NCBI GenBank assembly: GCA_943736015.1
Contig: OX031072.1
Location: forward strand, 11,435,501 to 11,499,500
Reading direction: 5' to 3'
Origin: Tridacna crocea
Lineage: Eukaryota > Mollusca > Bivalvia > Cardiida > Cardiidae
DNA length: 64,000 nt
Each line of letters starts with the position of its first letter. The first letter of the stretch is position 1. The notes below the pieces were generated by a model. The model had not been told where the DNA came from, searched no databases, and saw only the letters and a list, made by a program, of their open reading frames with translations. The position numbers were made by a program, and so were the translations under genes. This document shows, one piece after another, positions 36,013 to 47,480 of the stretch.

Positions 36013-37001
36013 TCCCCTGAGCACAGCGTGCTTAAGGGCAGCTTTTAGGATCACCTTATGTCCGTTGTGCTTCGTCCGTCTTCTCCTCCTAAACAGCTGG
36101 GTCAATTTAGACCAAACTTGGCTGGAATGTTCTTTGGGAGGTTCTCTTTTAAAATGGTTCACAGAATTTGATTCTATCAAAAACTGTGGTTGTCATGGCA
36201 ACCAAATAGAGTTTTCTAAGGAATTCTATAAAGATTTTCTCCTCTGAAAACGCTGACCAGATTTTGAAATAATTTCACAGAAATGATCCTTAGATGACCC
36301 TTTTCAAACATTGTTCGCGAAATTTTGATCCGTCATAAAACATAGCCGCGGTGAGGAGGGCTGTTCACTTTCTTTAAAAATCTTCTCAGAATTTGAAATA
36401 AATTCACATTAATGTTCCTTGGATGCCCCTTTGGAAAAAAAATATTTATGAAATTTTGATCCGTCGAAAAACATGGCCGTGGTGGTGGTTGTTTGGTTGG
36501 TTGGTTGGTTGTTTTGGGGTTTAACGTCACTTTAACAGCTATGGCTTTCTCACACCAGTACTAACACAACTTTATTTCCAAAGCCATCGACTACTTTTCT
36601 GACATGCTTCAGCAGAGGTGAGAGGCGAAAATACGCCGGAAAGAAAATTCGACTCAACCGGGTATCGAGCTCACAGCCACCAGGTCATGAGTCCGACACG
36701 CTCAACACTGAGCCACCTGGGGGACCCCGTGTTGGTGGTGGTGATGGTGGTGGTAGTGGTGATGGTGGGTGCTCTTTGCATCTTGCTATGTCAACAAGTA
36801 TTTAACTTGTCCTTCTAAACTGCAGGGTCAACTTGGACCAAAATGGCTGTAATGTTCCATGGGAGATCCTCTTTAAAGTTTGTTCACAGAAGTTGATCTA
36901 TCAAAACCTCTGGCAACCAAGTGGAATTTTTCTAAGAACGTTTTAAAGATCCTCTGAAACCGGTTATCAGATTTTGAAATAATTTTACAGAGATGTTCCG
37001 C
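36013..37001 (+). repeat. 160-bp-unit repeat copy, interrupted by a SINE
   Basis: It starts AGCTCCCCTGAGCACAGCGT and goes through ACCAAACTTGGCTGGAATGT and the TTTTGAAATAATTTCACAG block, to 36488. The inverted SINE then interrupts it. A second partial run, TTGGACCAAAATGGCTGTAA to TTTGAAATAATTTTACAG, follows at about 36832-37000. Confidence 0.75.
36489..36727 (-). mobile_element. tRNA-derived SINE, inverted copy
   Basis: The inverse of the 30252-30521 family: a (GGTT)n tail at 36490, GGTTTAACGTCACTTTAACA, then the tRNA head with CCAGGTCATGAGTCCGACAC and TGAGCCACCTGG. The flanks CGTGGTGGTGG (36478-36488) and CGTGTTGGTGG (36728-36738) look like a target duplication with one mismatch. Confidence 0.8.
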
Positions 37002-37004
37002 CAA

Positions 37005-37155
37005 GCCCCGGTAGCTCAGTCGATAGCGTACAGGACTTGAGAACAGGGGGTCGTGAGTTCGATCTCCGGCTCGGCCAATTTCTTTCCGAGGATTGATGAT
37101 AGTCATTGCGACAGGATTCATTCCTCTCTCACCGCTGATCGTTGTTTGAATTATG
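37005..37155 (+). mobile_element. tRNA-derived SINE, second family, truncated
   Basis: GCCCCGGTAGCTCAGTCGAT has an A box. GTGAGTTCGATCTCCGGCTC has a B box and the 3' acceptor-like end. GAGGATTGATGATAGTCATT is the body block shared with 15699-16033. The 3' region and tail seen in other copies are missing. The head is the least diverged in the window and would almost fold as a tRNA, but the SINE body shows it is not one. Confidence 0.8.
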
Positions 37156-37421
37156 ATGTGTTATACCCGTTGTTTAAATTATGATTTTAATTTACTATCC
37201 AGCACCCAACAGCCATTCGTTGGCATCCGCATGCAGTGCTCTTGTTCTTTTTATTGAAGTTATTGAAGAAACAGTTTTGGAAAAAAAAAACAAAAAAACT
37301 GGCTATGCTCTACTCAAATATTCAGGTGAACGGACCACCTTTGTCCTCTTGTTTTTGTTAATGATCGCAATCTAGGTCTATTTTGTTTGCATTAAATAGA
37401 CCTCTGTTCATTTTATCTTTT

Positions 37422-37775
37422 ATTTAGCTCACCTGAGCACAACATGCTCAAGGGGAGCTTTTAGAATCGTCCTGTGTCCGTCGTGCCTCTTCCATTGTTC
37501 GTCATCCATCATCAAAAATTTCTTTAAACATCTTCTCCTCCTAAACTGCTGCGCCGATTTGGACCAAACTTGGCTGGAATGTTTCTTGGGAGGTCCTCTT
37601 AAAAATTGTCGACAGAATTTGATTCTATAAAAATCTCTGGTTGTCATGGCAACCAAATGGAATTTTTTAAATCTCTTCTGAAACCGCTGGTCAGATTTTG
37701 ATGTAATTTCACAGAAATGCTCTTTTGGTAACCCTTTTCAAAAACGTTTGTGAAGTTTTGATCCGATGAAAAACA
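37422..37775 (+). repeat. 160-bp-unit repeat, 5' part
   Basis: It starts AGCTCACCTGAGCACAACAT, with a near-exact match to the start of 41143-42293, and runs through the TTGGACCAAACTTGGCTGGA block to AAAAACATGGCTATGG, where a G-rich tract begins. Confidence 0.8.
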
Positions 37776-37960
37776 TGGCTATGGGGGTGGGGGGAGGGGC
37801 GGGGGCGGGGGTGGAAAGGGCTCTTTGATTTCTCTAGATAAATGTGCACAGTTCCACTTTTACGAACCGATGAAGCAGATATACCCCCTTCTTAAAAAAT
37901 AGTTACCTCTCCCCGCCCCCCCCCACCCCCCGAAAAAAAAAATTAGCCCCCCCCCCTTAG
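37776..37960. repeat. G-rich then C-rich low-complexity tracts
   Basis: About 40 bases dominated by G runs of 3-5 (37783-37812) are followed by C runs at 37911-37957. The layout GGGGGTGGGGGGAGGGG could form a G-quadruplex on the plus strand and CCCCC runs on the minus. They probably derive from repeat ends; GCCCGTAGGAACGG at 35864 and CTTCCTACGGGA at 37967 are inverse and may delimit one more insertion. Confidence 0.55.
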
Positions 37961-39118
37961 AAATGCTTCCTACGGGACTGGAACTACTCCCTCTTCTTCA
38001 AAACACAATGACACGTTTATTGCCTTTTTTTTTGCAAAAATAGCGTTTACCATTGGTTCGTTGTAACATGCTTTTCGTAAGAAATACTATGATAAGAAAT
38101 ACAGAGTTTGTTCGTTAGATTGTGTTGCTCAAAGCCGTTTTCAACAATTTTGCAGTTATATCGTGGTAGTCTGTACTAAACAGCCTCTTTCTTCTGCTAA
38201 TCGTCCTACAATACCCTGTAGATTGAAAGTTCATGTCCATATCCATAGACATTTTTCAGTACTTTGATTTCCTCTCTAAGCGTAATAATGGGGAAAACTA
38301 TTGTCTAAACACCGTCATCACACATAAACAAGCAAACACCGATTTGCAACAGCCAGACGGGGACGCTTGATTAGGCAGCACTGGCAATCCATACAAAAAC
38401 AAACAAAAAAAAAAAAAATGTTATATCTACCACAATCTTACTTACATGAACTCAATACAAAACGTAATGTAATTTCCTATTAAGGATACTGGCCGTCCAC
38501 GTAAAACCCCTCAGTGAGAGGAACCGTGTATCCGCAACATGCACGAAACAACGTAGTGTTTCTCAGACTATCCATAGGAAACCAGGGTTGGCGGATTTCA
38601 ACCTACTACAACCGTTTTACTCCCTAAGCATTTATCAGCTAGAGACAATATCTCAAAAACCCTCAGCAATTCGAATGGCATTGGTAATTTGCTGCCTGTC
38701 TGTCGAACGTCTGACGTGGAACTGACCAAATATACCCCATTACACCATGAAAATCCCGCCACTTCGTGCTTCATGCGCACGGAGACACACAATACATATG
38801 TGTGCATTAACCATGTTAAGACAAACATTCTCCGCTATACTACGTACCGCGGAGAATTTATAAATATAAACCCGTCAAAAGTATGCAGTATTAAAACTTT
38901 GCTTGGCACGTACATAACTTGGGACAAACAAGCCCAGGGACGAAAAGCCCGTGACTTCACAATCTGTATACTATGACAACCAAGTAAACCGAACAAACCT
39001 ATTTCGTTTTCTCGAAACAGCATTTCGTTTTAACGATTTACTATTTCGTTTTCTCGAAATAGCATTTCGTTTTTTCGAAACAAAAAATGTGTAGAGCATG
39101 ACACCTACCGGGCTCCAT

Positions 39119-40010
39119 AAAATATAACTCGTAAAGGTCATTTAAAATCTGACCAGCAGTTTCAGAAAAGAAGAATTTTTAAGATTTTATCTGTATCGTG
39201 CATGTAACCCCCATTCACCAGAGCCATGTTTTGTGACCTATTAAGAAAAATTGTGCATGCATTTTAGAAAAAGGTCATATAAGGAACATTTCTGTGAAAT
39301 TATTTTAAAATCTGACCAGCCGTTTCAGAGAAGAAGAATTTTGAAGAATTTCTTCATGTCTGTATAGTGTAGCCCCCATTCACCAGAGCCATGTTTCTTG
39401 ACGGATCAAAATTTCGCGAACGCTTTTTGAAAACGTTCACCGAAGGAACATTGATCTTAAATTATTTTAAAATCTGACCAGCCGTTTGATTGTAGAAGAC
39501 TTAAGAATTTCTTCATTTCCCTATTGTGCAAGTAGCCCCCATTCACCAGAGCCATATTTCTTGACGGATCAAAATTTCGCGAATAAATTCTGAAAAGGTT
39601 CACCAAAGGAACATTGCTGTAAAATTATTTCAAAATGTGACCAGCAGTTTCAGAGAAGAAGAATTTTCAAAAACTTCTTCATTCCCATATGGTGCAAGAA
39701 GCCCTCATTCACCAGTGCAAGTAGCCCCCATTTACCAGAGCCGTGTTTCTTGACAGATCAAAATTTCGCAAACAATTTTCTAAAGGGTCACCCAAGGAAC
39801 ATCTCTGAAATTATTTTAAAACTGGCCGGAGGTTCCAGAGAAGAAGATTTTTAAAGAATTTCTTAGAAAATTCCATTTGGTTGCCATGGCAACCAGAGTT
39901 TTTGACGGAATCATATTCTGTGAACAGTTTTTAAAGAGGACCTCCCAAGGAACATTCCAGCCAAATTTGGTCCAAACTGGCCCTGAGGTTTAGGAGGACG
40001 CACGACGGAC
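39119..40010 (-). repeat. 160-bp-unit repeat, right part of the split copy
   Basis: This continues the copy interrupted at 34507. The landmark GAAATTATTTCAAAAT or a variant recurs near 39146, 39297, 39459, 39624 and 39808. It ends with CCAAATTTGGTCCAAACTGG near 39960, the inverse of the family's 5' region; the outermost GCTCACCTGAGC end is missing. Confidence 0.85.
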
Positions 40011-41142
40011 CACGCACGACTTCCCCCCTTTCTTACATCGTTTTCTACTCTTTCAGAATCAGAAATCCTTAATGGAGTCATTTTTGTTTGTCGCCTGTTA
40101 GTGCTGTAAAGATTGACCCGTCCAAATTGTCTTAGGTATGTTAAATGGTGAAAGCGCCGAGTATAACCTGCACGACCTTTTTTAGTTCAGAAATGACTCA
40201 AAATGGAAAGTCCGTGTTTTTTTTTTTATTGTCCTGTATGTCTTAGCACAGTGGACAAAGAAGATTAAAAATCAGTCTGAACGTTTTGTGCAATATTAGA
40301 CTGATTAACATTGGCTGCAAAGATAGCCGTGATTCTGAAAGGAGATTCTGAACAGTTTAGATCAGATAACATGTCTACGTAGAGTGATATCTGGTTTAAA
40401 GTGTGCGATATTCGGTATATTGCATGTATTCTGACAATACGCAGACTGGGCAATACGCTGTTATGGCTTCAATTCGTAGCTGATGCCGAGCCCTGTTGTT
40501 CAGTCAATGACGTATTGGGCAGGTAATCAAGATATCATGCGTTCGAATCAAAGCTTTAGAAAAACTACTTTCGAGGACAACCGATTGTCATATCGACAGG
40601 ACGTATTATACTCTCACAGTTAAACAGTACATCGACAATGCTTAATAGGGAAAACGTCGACTGGTTTGCAAAGGATAATTTGCGAAAATTAGGTAAAAAA
40701 AAATACTCGTGGTAAGTAAGATAAGTTGAACTGACATACATTAAAATAGTTGCTTAAATTGTATTGAAAACGACCTTAAAAAAACACTGAGTTCAGTGAG
40801 TTGGCTTAACGCTGTGTTGCGTAAAGAGAAGAAACTCCTCTCAACGTTATATTTCCGGTTGTTACGTGCCTCTAGACCAGTCTCTGTCTGGCCACGTAAA
40901 CTGAGGATGGCCATAAACAATAAACAGTACCCATACAAGATCTTAATCATTTCCTAACATAAGTGTCTATCGAGGCGTAGGGCGAGACGATCATATCTAA
41001 GTATTACGGATTTATGGAAGACAAATGTTTCGATTATGTCATTTCAGTTTAACCCTTACTCTGTCCCTATGAAAAAGAAGAAAATGGCATGATTAGCGAC
41101 CTTTTGGCCATATCAAACTCGCATATTTTTTTTTCTTTATTA
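40011..41142. other. Intergenic DNA with small repeat copies
   Basis: No gene was recognised. It holds a hairpin-family copy (about 40256-40322) and a degraded SINE (about 40480-40645). Confidence 0.45.
40480..40645 (+). mobile_element. Degraded tRNA-derived SINE
   Basis: GAGCCCTGTTGTTCAGTCAA corresponds to the GCCCCGGTAGCTCAGTCGAT head at 37005. ATGCGTTCGAATC is a B-box remnant. TTTCGAGGACAACCGATTGT and CGACAGGACGTATTATACTC are diverged body blocks. Confidence 0.55.
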
Positions 41143-42293
41143 GCTCACCTGAGCACAACGTGCTCAAGGGGAGCTTTTAGGATCACCCGGTGTCCGCCGT
41201 GCGTCGTCAACAATTCTTTAAACATCAACTCCACCTAAACCGTCGGGCCGATTTGGACCAAACTTGACTGGAATGTTCCTTGGGAGGTCTTCTTTAAAAC
41301 TTGTTCACAGAATTTGATTCCATCAAAACCTCTGGTTGCCATGGCAACTAAATATGGCAACCAAATGGAATTTTCTAGGGAATTCTTTAAAAATCTTCTC
41401 TGAAACCGCTGGTCAGATTTTAAAATAATTTCACAAAATGCTCCTTTGGTGACCCTTTTCAAAAATTGTAGGTAAAATTTCAATCCGTCAAAAATGTGTC
41501 TCTGGTGAATTGGGGTTTCTTGCAGCATATAGAAATGAAGGAATTCTTAAAAAAATATTTTTCTCTGAAACCGCTGGTAAGACTTTGAAATAATTTCACA
41601 GGATTGTTCCTTGGGTGACCCTTTTCAAAATTTGTTCGTAAAATTTTGATCTGTCAAAAAATGTGCCTCTGGTGAATGGGAGCTACTTGCACTATACGGA
41701 AATTAAGAAATTCTTAAAGATTCTTCTTCTTTGAAATGGCAGGTCAGAATTTGAAATAATTTCACAGAGATGTTCCTTGGATGACCTTTTCCAAAAATTG
41801 TTCGCGAAATTTTGATCCATCAAGAAACACAGGAGTAGGGGCTACTTGCACTAGAAATTCTTTAAAAATCTTCTTCTCTGAAACGGCTGATCAGATTTTG
41901 AAATAGTCTCACAGAAATGTTCCTTTGGTAACCCTTTTCAAAAATTGTTCTCAAAAATGCTGATTTGTCTAAAAGTATGGCTCTGGTGAATGGGGGCGAC
42001 TTGTACTATTTGGCTATGAAGCAATTCTTTTTCTCTGAAACAGCTGATCAGATTTTGAAATAATTTTTCAGAAATGATTCTTAGCTAACCCTTTTCAAAA
42101 ATTACTCTAGAAATTTTGATCCATCAAGAAACATGGCTCTAATGACACTGGGGTATTTACACCATACAGACATGAAGGAATTCTTAAAAATTCTTCTTCT
42201 CTGAAAGAGCTGATTGCATTTTGAAAGAAATGGCTATGGTTCTCTCAGAAATTCAGGTGAGCGATCCAGGGCCATCTTGGCCCTCTTGTTTTT
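41143..42293 (+). mobile_element. 160-bp-unit bivalve repeat, near full-length
   Basis: It starts AGCTCACCTGAGCACAACGT and ends TCAGGTGAGCGATCCAGG then GGCCATCTTGGCCCTCTTG, so the ends hold an inverted AGCTCACCTGA/TCAGGTGAGC pair and a 3' hairpin (GGGCCA...TGGCCC). Five internal units repeat with a period of about 150-167 bp: the landmark GAAATAATTTCACA or a variant near 41418, 41585, 41751, 41898 and 42055. It has no coding capacity; the minus-strand frame 41235-41528 is an artefact. This is the reference copy for those at 7488, 34381/39119, 36013 and 37422. Confidence 0.85.
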
Positions 42294-43929
42294 ACTTTTT
42301 AGTTCAAAGTTCAGGCTGCCCTTACTATGCAGCGTAGGCTTGATCTGAAGTGTTTCCGCAAGGCGCAATGTTTAACCCTTGTGTGCTAAAGGTAAAGGAC
42401 TCAGCCATAGCTTGTAATGTAGTAAAAAGTGTATGTGTGGTTCCTTATGTCAATTTTAAAAATTGTTCTACGGTAGCTAGTTGATCAAGGGACTAGACGT
42501 TCTCGTTTGCAGTTGTTATAGAATGATTCGGAGGGAATCTTTTATCAATTCACATGTGTGTGCCTCTAACTCATGGCCGTTAATCGCCCTTTACCATAGT
42601 CTAAGATTCTCAAACCGCGTGATTCCTCATATCCGGCAATGAAACATTTTTCTGATTGAGCCCTGACTGTGACGGAAAAACATATAAAGATCGCGCATAG
42701 TTTTAATTCCTGTCATAGCCATCAATGGCCATTTTGTTAAAATCTTACGCCGCACTAGAAAAAGAAAACAAAAAAGGAGACATTTGCCGATTTTGTTCGA
42801 GCGTATGAGTTTAACTGTATTTCCATCATGTCACAGAAGCTTGTTAACCTATCGATGTCTTCCCGACATCTCTTAGATCACCCATTCATACTAACCTCTA
42901 GTTGGTAAGGTAACCACGGTAGGGGCACTAGCAGTAGCAACACAAAACGGCAAACCACTCAAAAAGGCTAACTATGCAGAAGGATTGATGTTAAATATAG
43001 ATTCTAAATTAATTGCTTTCTTTTCTCTTTTGAGTCAGGTTTTGAACCTTCAACCATTTGTTCAACCCGTTACAACATTCGACCTTATAAAAAACCCTTA
43101 CAAATGAGTTTTCACATGTTTATGTGGCTAATGGTGCGAGCTGTCCTGGTAGAAATGCCCTCGAAAAGGAGTAAATGATGGTTACATGTCCTCTTTTTCC
43201 CTGCCGAGCTGGGCTTGGAGTAACAGAAGTATTGACAACTTTTTATTGAACATCTAATCATTTGTATTTTTGTATATAACACGCCAGCGAAAGACTTCAA
43301 GCGAAAGTCTTTTGATTAGCAAATCGAGTTGAAGGAAGAACCAGCAATTCTGAAGATTTTCTGAAAAAATCAGCACCTTTTTGGGGACACTAAAACCCAT
43401 TATCATACTGCAAAAACGTGCTTTTGACCGTGCATCCACACGGTTTGATGAGTTTTATGATATTCCAACAACAACAACAACAAAAAAAAAAAAACGCCAT
43501 CTTTGTGAAAATCTTTCTTTTTCGTAGAAAATGTTCATGTAAATCAATTATCTGTGCAGAGGGCTGGGTATACTAAGAACATTAAAAGAGCTGAAGCTTA
43601 AGTGAATTGTTTCTATGTTTTATAAATGTCTTCTAGACGTATAACAGAATAAAGGAACAAATTACCCATTTTCAGGTTAGGCGAGCTCTTAAATCATGAA
43701 GAGGAAAAATGGCAGACCATGTATCCTTGGGCAAAATTGTATTAAACCATTTATTTGTCTGGTACTTTATAAGGCTGGAGTGTTCACACGGAAATGAAAG
43801 GATGTTATTGTTATTAACGCTTTACCAAACAACCCAACTTTTAACGATCCTAAAAGAAAATGCCCATTGGAAAAGATAGTGGGCACAGGGCACAGGTGCA
43901 AAAGCTGGTATCCTACCTTTACCCACCAT
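42294..43929. other. Intergenic DNA
   Basis: No gene was recognised. A CAA repeat joined to a poly-A run lies at about 43466-43494. The frames 43112-43439 have no recognisable motif. Confidence 0.45.
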
Positions 43930-43934
43930 GTCTT

Positions 43935-44225
43935 GAAGACTTTTTAGTAGATAAAGTTTTACAGTTGTAGAGATAAACCAAACAAAGAACTATTTTCGCT
44001 AAAAAACAAGACTTCTGTGAGCTGAAAAGTCTTGTATTTCAGCAGAACTAGCTCTAGCCTAGGAGGGGAAAAGTTTAAAAAAATGTTTTTAAGACTTTCA
44101 AGTTGATGAAGTTTTACAGTTGTGGAGATAAACCAAGCTAACAGCTACTTTTGCTAAAAACAAGACTTCTTAGCTCATTCATTGTGAGCTAAGAGGTCTT
44201 GTTTTTTGCAAAAATAGCTCTAGCC
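43935..44225. repeat. Tandem ~155-bp duplication with a hairpin in each unit
   Basis: AAGTTTTACAGTTGTAGAGA at about 43953 recurs as AAGTTTTACAGTTGTGGAGA at about 44108, and both units end in AGCTCTAGCC. Each ends in a foldback on ACAAGACTT: a 9-bp stem at 44006-44014 with 44027-44035, and an 18-bp stem with one mismatch at 44160-44177 with 44185-44202. Confidence 0.7.
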
Positions 44226-44997
44226 AAGTCACTTGTTTAAGTTACATCACCCAATCATTTGCTTTGATGACCATAAAGAAATGTAAAATTGTGAGAAATA
44301 GCTTTACATGCACTTTCAAATGTCATCTTCTACTTCCTTCAATTTGGACTGGTCTTAGAATTTCTAGTACAGGGATGTAAAGATAAAACTGATGGTTTAA
44401 GCTGTCATTTACAATCTCTTTTTGTTTGGTCAAGTAAATATATCTGCAGTGTTGTAACCATAATGGTCTGAACAATTAAACATTTGAAGTTTATACATTT
44501 ATAATTGGTTGTTATTCTACCTTTAAAAAGTGCCTTACATCAGATTTTGGACAAAAGTTGATCTTCAGTTCTTAAATTCTCAATTTGTTTTACTGAAAGT
44601 TACTAAAATTAGAAGAATGACATAGGTTTGTATTAAAAAAAAAAAAAACTGTTTTGGGATGATGACAGATTTGCTTTAGACGGGCAGAAAATCAGGGATA
44701 CCAATACACATTAGCCGTATTTTGATTGTAAATTCAGTCTTTGGTTGCAATTAAAAGACATTTCTAGTTCACAAAATTGAAAATGCATCACTCATGCATT
44801 TCTAGTGAAAAGCTAAACATGGACTGTGTCAAAAAGTAACAATTACGTTTCATGATTTTTTTTTTTTTTTTATGAAAGTCTGGTGGAAGGCACCTTTAAG
44901 TTAGTCTTCTGAATATCAAATAGATGAAAGTACTTTTCTATAAACAGTAAATATGGTCCCAGGAAATGCTTTCTAAGGTGTTGCAAAAGCAATAAAA

Positions 44998-45090
44998 AAC
45001 ATTTTCCGCCGGGAGCCCCCCTGGTCCCCCCACCAGGAGGTTGCCCCTGGACCCCAATTGAGGCCTAAGGAGCGATACCACCGGCCTTGG
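44998..45090. repeat. GC-rich insert in AT-rich DNA
   Basis: TTTTCCGCCGGGAGCCCCCC and the following GGTCCCCCCACCAGGAGG and CCCCTGGACCCC form short inverted arms (CTGGTCCCCCCACCAG). Its composition is very unlike its flanks and resembles a dispersed repeat fragment. No function is assigned. Confidence 0.45.
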
Positions 45091-47061
45091 ATCACTGGTC
45101 TTCTAGCTTTCAAAGACAGTGTTCATTTTTTAAAACCACATTGAGTTCATCATTTGTAAATACTTTCTATATTGACGAATACTCATGGCACTACTTTGTC
45201 TTCGATTGAATGATGACTAAAAAAATAATTTCACTACTGTCATTCAAGTCTTAGGCTACAGGCAGTCCGTGACATGATACCAAATACTGTTCAACAGCCA
45301 TACGATAATTCAAGGTGCCTTGGATTGAATGTGAACTATTTTTTGTGTTCATGTCTCTTTTTGACTTTGATCAGTCTTTAAACTATGTGAAGGTAGCAGA
45401 ACCATATCGACCATCGAGGAAAGTACAGAATGTCGATTACTTAAAGAACAGCATCAAATAATTAATTAAACCGCTGGTTTCATTAACAACAGCGAACGGT
45501 ATATTGAATAAATTGTTTACTTTGTATACTAAGACAACGTTTATCTAGAACTACGACATGAAAAGAAATCGTTGCATTTTATGGGCTGAATGCTTCTTTA
45601 CCAGTTTTTAAAACAATCCGATAAGGGATAATTTGTTTATATTTCAGGACGAAGAAAGCCCGATAAATAATGGAGAAAATCGAAGATATAGCTCGCAACG
45701 AATACACGGAAACACGATAATAAAATGGTCATGCCATCAATAGGTGTGTTCTTTGAAATCATAAAATATTGTTATTAAAGAAGACTTTTGAATAAACAAT
45801 AACAAGTCATGATCTAACTTTAACGCGAAAATAAAGTACCTATATTAGCAGCTGTGTTCTTACAAAACTTATAAATAATTGATTACGACAAGTAGGAGAA
45901 AAACAAATGTACAGTTATGCGTCTTTCTTTGCCCTGAAATGCAATTGTCATACCATAAACAATTGTTTTCTGTTGGGAAAATACATAATCAGATATAAAA
46001 CACATCAGATAGAAAAATTCAAGTGGAAATTGCAAACAGAGAAATTTCTGTCCTCAAATTTTACAACTGCATTATTTTCAAAAAATATGTTCCAATGATA
46101 CTGGTATTTAGCGATAGTTGATAAAGTATAAGTTGATGACAGACAACACGGAGTTGGACGAAAACATTTTCAATCCTCCTAGGTGCATTTAGTCTAACCA
46201 TAAAACGACGCCAGTTTTTTTTTTTTTGTTAGCAGTTTTTTTAATGTCCTTATGTGACATCGTGAAGAAATCGACCAAATATCAACTTCAATCTTTCTAT
46301 CAAATACTGGTTCTGTTTGCCACGAAGAGAGTAAGAACAGTCCTACCACTAGATTGTTATAAAGATAGATCATCTTGAAAAAACTGACCGTGGCCTGGGT
46401 GTGTGCGTATTCACGGACGTACAATCCGTAGCGAAGTTCTTTTTTCTAAATCCAAATATAAGCCATTTATTAATTAAAACATGAAGCTTCGGGCAGTCAA
46501 ATTTTCTTTATTGTGATTGTAAGTGGAGTAACATCTGGAATTATTATGAATGCGGCCCCTGTGGGTTTGATGTTACGAAACCTCAAAAGGGCATTGGGTA
46601 CATATCAAGTTAGCAATGTGCAAATGATGGGTAATTGATTGACAGTCAAAGTACACAAGCCTTCTTTTCTTTTATAACAGGCACTAATTACAATTATAAG
46701 TTCAGTACAGTCAGTTATTTCAGGTAGCCTTGACATTATAATTTCTATTATCCCCGTCATTAAAATTCATGTATTTATTAATTTTTTTCATGAACAATGT
46801 CGAGTTCTGACTGGCTGAATTCTTTTTTAAAGCTACATGAAAAAAAAAAAAATCAGAAGTGCCAGGGCTATTTTTGCAGTCAAAATAATGTAAACGAACA
46901 TTTATGAATCTTCTATATTTCATAATTTTTTCTTATTGATTTTAGATCTTTATCGAGTCCAAAGTTCAAATTGCCAGCTGAATTTGTTTTCTCTAAATAT
47001 TGAAAAATATTCAACATTAAATTCAAAGAGAGATGAGAAATCTTTGTCAGTTATTTTCAAC
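45091..47061. other. AT-rich intergenic DNA
   Basis: No gene was recognised. The 63-76 residue frames between 45907 and 46923 are AT-driven and motif-free. Confidence 0.4.
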
Positions 47062-47480
47062 TCAAGGACCGGTCCGACTGGCCGATGGACACAAAACGTA
47101 TGCAAAAAGGACACAGTGGATGAACAAAATTGCGGGGTTGGCTCCATCCGTTTTCATCTGCTCTAGAAATATACAAAAATGGCAAAAATTTGTGAAAACG
47201 GGACCGAAAAGAACGGATGTGGGTAGTATGAAGCGGGGATGTATAGCGGATGAAGCGGATGCATCACGCACGACTAACGGAAACAGAGGGATTGTCGCTT
47301 GGACGTTTATCAGATGCAAACCTTTCACTGCGCATGCGTGGTGTATGAATTGCGTCCGCTCTGCGGATATAAAGGGAATGCACGCAGTCAGTCTAAAGAG
47401 AAAAGACGTGCTGCTGGGTATATGCATTGAAGAAGGCTGTACATTTATATATCTCTATACACCTTGTATCAACACCATGA

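Larger units (their letters stand above)
34508..39118. mobile_element. Long-terminal-inverted-repeat DNA element, non-autonomous
   Basis: The left end GGAGCCCGGTAGGTGTCATG (34510) is the exact inverse of the right end finishing at 39116. Both ends continue through a palindromic array of TATTTCGAGAAAACGAAAT and AAATCGTTAAAACGAAAT units, then CTTGGTTGTCAT and GGGCTTTTCGTCCC-type sequence (right arm about 38920-39116; left arm 34510-34651 plus 35600-35715, split by the mariner-like element). Flanking AAAATATT (34500-34507) and AAAATATA (39119-39126) look like an 8-bp target duplication with one mismatch. Long TIRs with 8-9 bp duplications suggest a hAT or Mutator-like class; this is inference. 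The interior carries other repeats and no transposase. Confidence 0.8.

Noticed and set aside
37005..37080. A functional tRNA gene
   Set aside because: The head has good A and B boxes but is continuous with the SINE body block GAGGATTGATGATAGTCATT seen in other copies, and has no T-run terminator.
41235..41528. 97-residue minus-strand frame
   Set aside because: Lies wholly in the 160-bp-unit repeat, and the same text recurs in other non-coding copies.
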